Positions 60,426-64,000 of a DNA stretch of 64,000 nucleotides are shown here, one piece after another. Both the position numbers and the translations under genes were made by a program. The notes beneath the pieces were generated by a model. That model searched no databases and was not told where the DNA came from. It saw only the letters and a list, made by a program, of their open reading frames with translations. The stretch's first letter is position 1, and each line of letters opens with the position of its first letter. Source of the stretch: Litomosoides sigmodontis (lineage: Eukaryota; Nematoda; Chromadorea; Rhabditida; Onchocercidae); the NCBI GenBank assembly GCA_963070105.1, contig OY718806.1, forward strand, positions 6,345,865 through 6,409,864, given 5' to 3'.

Positions 60426-63400
60426 TAAAGGAAAAAATGAAAAATTGTTTGAATTTTATCGAATAACTTAGTAAATCAGAGCAAAAAGAAATCAGTCTGA
60501 CGACTAATAGGAATCTAACAGGAATCAGTTGCGCTCTGATTTCTCGTGAAATTCCGCAATTCCGTCAACATAAAGGTAACAACAACTGAATAACACAGTA
60601 CAGAGCATATTCTCGGACAACTGAAGCATATTTTTCCTTCGGAGACATGTCGTGCACGTCAACAGACTAAGATTGGGTAATGATAATGACTGTGCTCTAA
60701 GATTAGTTGAAACAAACGTGATTTGAATAAAGCGAATCTTTACAAGGACTTTTTTGTGTGTCAGCAACGCTTTGAATTCCACCCAATCTTAACTAGGTTA
60801 AACAAATAAAAAATCTTGTCTGAACAAACCAGTGAAAAAATAAAATAAAATTCTGGATTAACTTGTCCAGAGCAAGACTTTCTATTTGGTTTAAATCAGT
60901 TACGGTTCCATCGAATTCAAGGCACAACTGTACATGAATTTTATTAAAGCTCAGAACCGAATTTTCAGGTTAATATCATTTGCTGTGTAAGGAGTAATAA
61001 TCATCGATTAAATAGAGGCTTTCAAAGTCCATACAGGAATATTATGGAAGTTATAACCATATTTTTTTTCATTTTTCTACGTATTTCAATCGTGGATGGC
61101 AAATATTAGTGGTTACAGTGAACGCTACAAATTCTGAAACACCGTGAATTAAAAACTCAAACTGAAATCAGAACTCAAATGAAATGAAACTTAAATCAGA
61201 AGTGGGAAAAAATCAAAGGAGATAATTAATGGTGTAATTAAGTAATTATGGCCCAATGCAGCGGAAAGTTGAAAATGAATTGCATAGAGAGTGGAACGGT
61301 GGATGTGTGTACGTACGTTTGTTGAGTGATAGTAGCGCATTCATTAATCTTCCGTTACACAGCTGCTGTAGTAGCAGCAGTAAGCTGCTAGCCATGGAGG
61401 GCAGAAGGCAAAATGGAACAGGAAAAGCAACAGCGCAGCGTCGATTAAGTAGTAACGTCGAAGATTGGCGAATCGATACAGACGCACAGGCCTGCGCTGA
61501 AAATGGACGATTTGGCTGTGGTGCAGCTTTTTAGCTTCAGTCTGGCAACTAATGAAATGGCATGCAAAATGCTGAAAGTGGCAGTTTCTATGTCCACACG
61601 CCTCACGCCTCAAGCCTCACGCTGCGTCGCTTTCTAGTGCGGAGGAATGATGAAGAATAATCATCTGCCGAATGAGATGGGAAACTTTTCACTTTAATGC
61701 GGCATCCTGACAGTTCACTGAACGAGCATGTTGTGAAGCTAACTGTACGTCGAAAACTAAATATTAACTGCTTAATTATTCATCTAATCTTTCAAATTCT
61801 GTCGAATACGTGCAAATTGGAAGCTGCCACTTTTCCACTCATTACTAATTATGATGTGCTGGAAAACCATTACATGTGTTTGTCGTCAATTTTACGCTGA
61901 ACGGAAAAATGGAACGGAAAAACTTGCAGCAAACTATTTCAGTTTTCAACAGATTGTCGTTTTTGAAAAAAATGATTAAAATAGTGTGATTAGAGGTTAA
62001 AATGTTTCACGATGACGAGGAAGATGAGTGGAAAAGCCGAAGGAATAGTAGAACGTATTTATGACAAGCAATTAGCATTAACTAACGGACATGATGAAGC
62101 ACCTGTTAGGAAAACTTTTTTCCCACTTTTCCCATTTCATTGCTTCTTGCCGATGTGAAGCAAACAAACAAATAGTAGTATGGTGGCCGTGCAGAGAGAG
62201 GGAAAGGAGGAAGAAGGAGCGAGGGAGAGGGAGAGAAATAGCTTATGTATGTAAGTATACGAACAGTTTTTCAGGACATGTAAAAGTGTTTAGAAACGCC
62301 TAAGTTTCATTAATGTCCAATGCATCACGAAGATGATGTATCGGTTTTCAAATTAATTCAGCTGCAAGGCCAGCTAGCAGCTATTTCCATCGCCTCGTAA
62401 CACTGAAGCGATGTACGCACCTACGTGGAATTGCTATTCTTTTGCAGGTATTTTGAAGTTTACAATTCACTACTCTAGCTAGCTACTACATCTCATCAAA
62501 TTTCACTACTTTTTAGCTTGAACATATTTTAATCGAAATGACAAAATGACCACACAACTGATCTTCTATCGTACATTTCACTGGAATTCATTTCGCTCAT
62601 TTTTGATTTCTAATTTCATTGGCATCTTCGAGGTCACCGTATCCGTTCGAATTATGATTTCAATGTTTTAGTATGATAAGCTATGCATTTGGGTAGAGAC
62701 TAAGTAATTATTCTCACTAGACTGCAGATCTATTTCTGATAGGAGCTTATCACTGAAAAAGTAAAATGCTTTATCAAAGGCGATTTGTCAAATTCTAGAT
62801 TCAGTAGAACCCCAAGTAGGAAAAAGAAAATTCGGAACTGATTCTTATTAAAGGGAAACATGTGCATTGTTTCACGTTTTAAGCGGAAATTCTTAACTTA
62901 AAATTTTCGAGTTTTTGAAATCATTTGTTATGCAGTCTCAAAAAAGATTGCAGATCCATTTCTGTCAAATTGGCCAGTTTGTTATCATGAAATAAGTGAT
63001 AGGGATTGAATTATACTTATTTCTTATGAAGATTTTCTGGAAATCTCAGCGCAAATAAAAATGCAGACAGCAGAGAATTAAAAGCTGAGTTGAATTTTCT
63101 TCCTATAAATACTGAAGATGAGATGTACCACCATTACGAAAATTTATAATAATTTTTTTTCATCATCCGATCAATAAGTTAAAATTTGCACAACAAAGTA
63201 TTTGGAATTTAATGAGGGCAGTGAAAAGAAAATATATGGATATATAATAAAACACGAACATATTTGAGATCTATTCATTCATATTTTCTAGATAAAAATC
63301 TTCGCAGTATCTCAGAAATACAATCATGCATGGCAAGGAGACTTCACCACAATACCCAGTCTGGACTTCTCGAATATTGATGTAAAATAAATCAAACAGC

Positions 63401-64000
63401 TACGTCTCGAACCTGTGCAATTTTAAAAAGGTGGACATGAACACGAAAAAGCTATGCACACGAAAAAGGGGAAGTCGAACATTCAACCACGCAATAGTAA
63501 TTTTTCCGGGATGTCAATATACATCGAAGTGGTCAGAGAAGAGAAACAAAAATGCTCCTGCTAACAAATGTGATGCCATCTTGAGTCCAATAACCTAATT
63601 GATGGCATGAATACAAGATTTTTTTGGTAGGGTGGTAGGGTTTGCATCAGCATCTACAAGTACTGATTTCATTTGAAATATCCGTTAACGGAGACCACCT
63701 GCCTAAACCAATAATACAAATAAGGTTCGATTTGATGTCCTGCCACAGCTGTGATATTAAATATCTCAAAAAGACTCATGCCACAACAGCACTGGAGAAA
63801 TGAAAAGATCAATGTTGGTTAATTTTTAGCATAGGGAGAACGGAATCATAACATGGATGTATGATATGCGACAGGCGCAAGGATAATGAATCAATCCTAC
63901 GTAAACACGATGGTCAAATTAGCAAGCTATCCAAGTTTGTCCATCATCACGAAAATACGGTGGGACATAATGCATCACTTTCGTGGATTTCCAAAAGTAC
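60426..64000. other. Right-hand end of the window, no recognised gene
   Basis: 3.6 kb without a coding block I can support. Contains a purine-rich GAGAGGGA tract near 62190-62240 and direct CACGCCT/CTCACGC-like short repeats near 61600-61620. Open frames are short or low complexity. Confidence 0.4.

Overview
The window looks like nuclear DNA of a nematode, most likely an AT-rich parasitic clade such as the filarial/spirurid worms. Genes are split into many short exons (36-750 nt) separated by AT-rich introns. Splice acceptors follow the worm TTTCAG type, and several start codons sit just behind an acceptor with no upstream coding exon, as expected for spliced-leader trans-splicing. The gene content is animal: vinculin, cGMP-dependent kinase, kinesin-II, MetAP2, telomerase RT, TAF13, an ELO elongase. 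I saw no bacterial, Wolbachia, transposon, CRISPR or tRNA features. I built the gene models by hand from frame, splice sites and remembered family motifs. For the six genes I summed (vinculin, PKG, kinesin, MetAP2, CCDC51, ELO) the exon lengths add to a multiple of three, and the two TAF13 exons do too.

Layout. 162-343 (-): 5' exon of phosphoacetylglucosamine mutase (PGM3/AGM1), cut by the left edge. About 3.9-7.6 kb (+): a compact telomerase reverse transcriptase. 7958-8573 (+): TAF13, only 320 nt behind the TERT stop. 9165-16079 (-): complete vinculin, 9 exons. 20165-22700 (+): CCDC51/MITOK mitochondrial potassium channel. 23234-26153 (-): methionine aminopeptidase 2. 28181-38352 (-): EGL-4-type PKG, 16 coding exons including a 5-kb first intron. 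41.7-46.2 kb (-): an unidentified helical-looking gene. 47844-49277 (+): ELO fatty-acid elongase. 52906-53718 (-): a 271-codon open frame that overlaps the last kinesin exon in another frame. 53586-58806 (-): kinesin-II KLP-11/KIF3B, 17 exons. 58.8-64 kb: no confident gene, with a long (TA)n tract.

The genes are mostly unrelated housekeeping and signalling genes, not a pathway cluster. Arrangements worth attention: the tight TERT-TAF13 tandem (possible operon); a frame-breaking cassette-like exon inside the TAF13 intron; the extra reading frame at the kinesin 3' end; at least one well-supported GC-AG intron; and several (TA)n tracts of about 80-170 bp.
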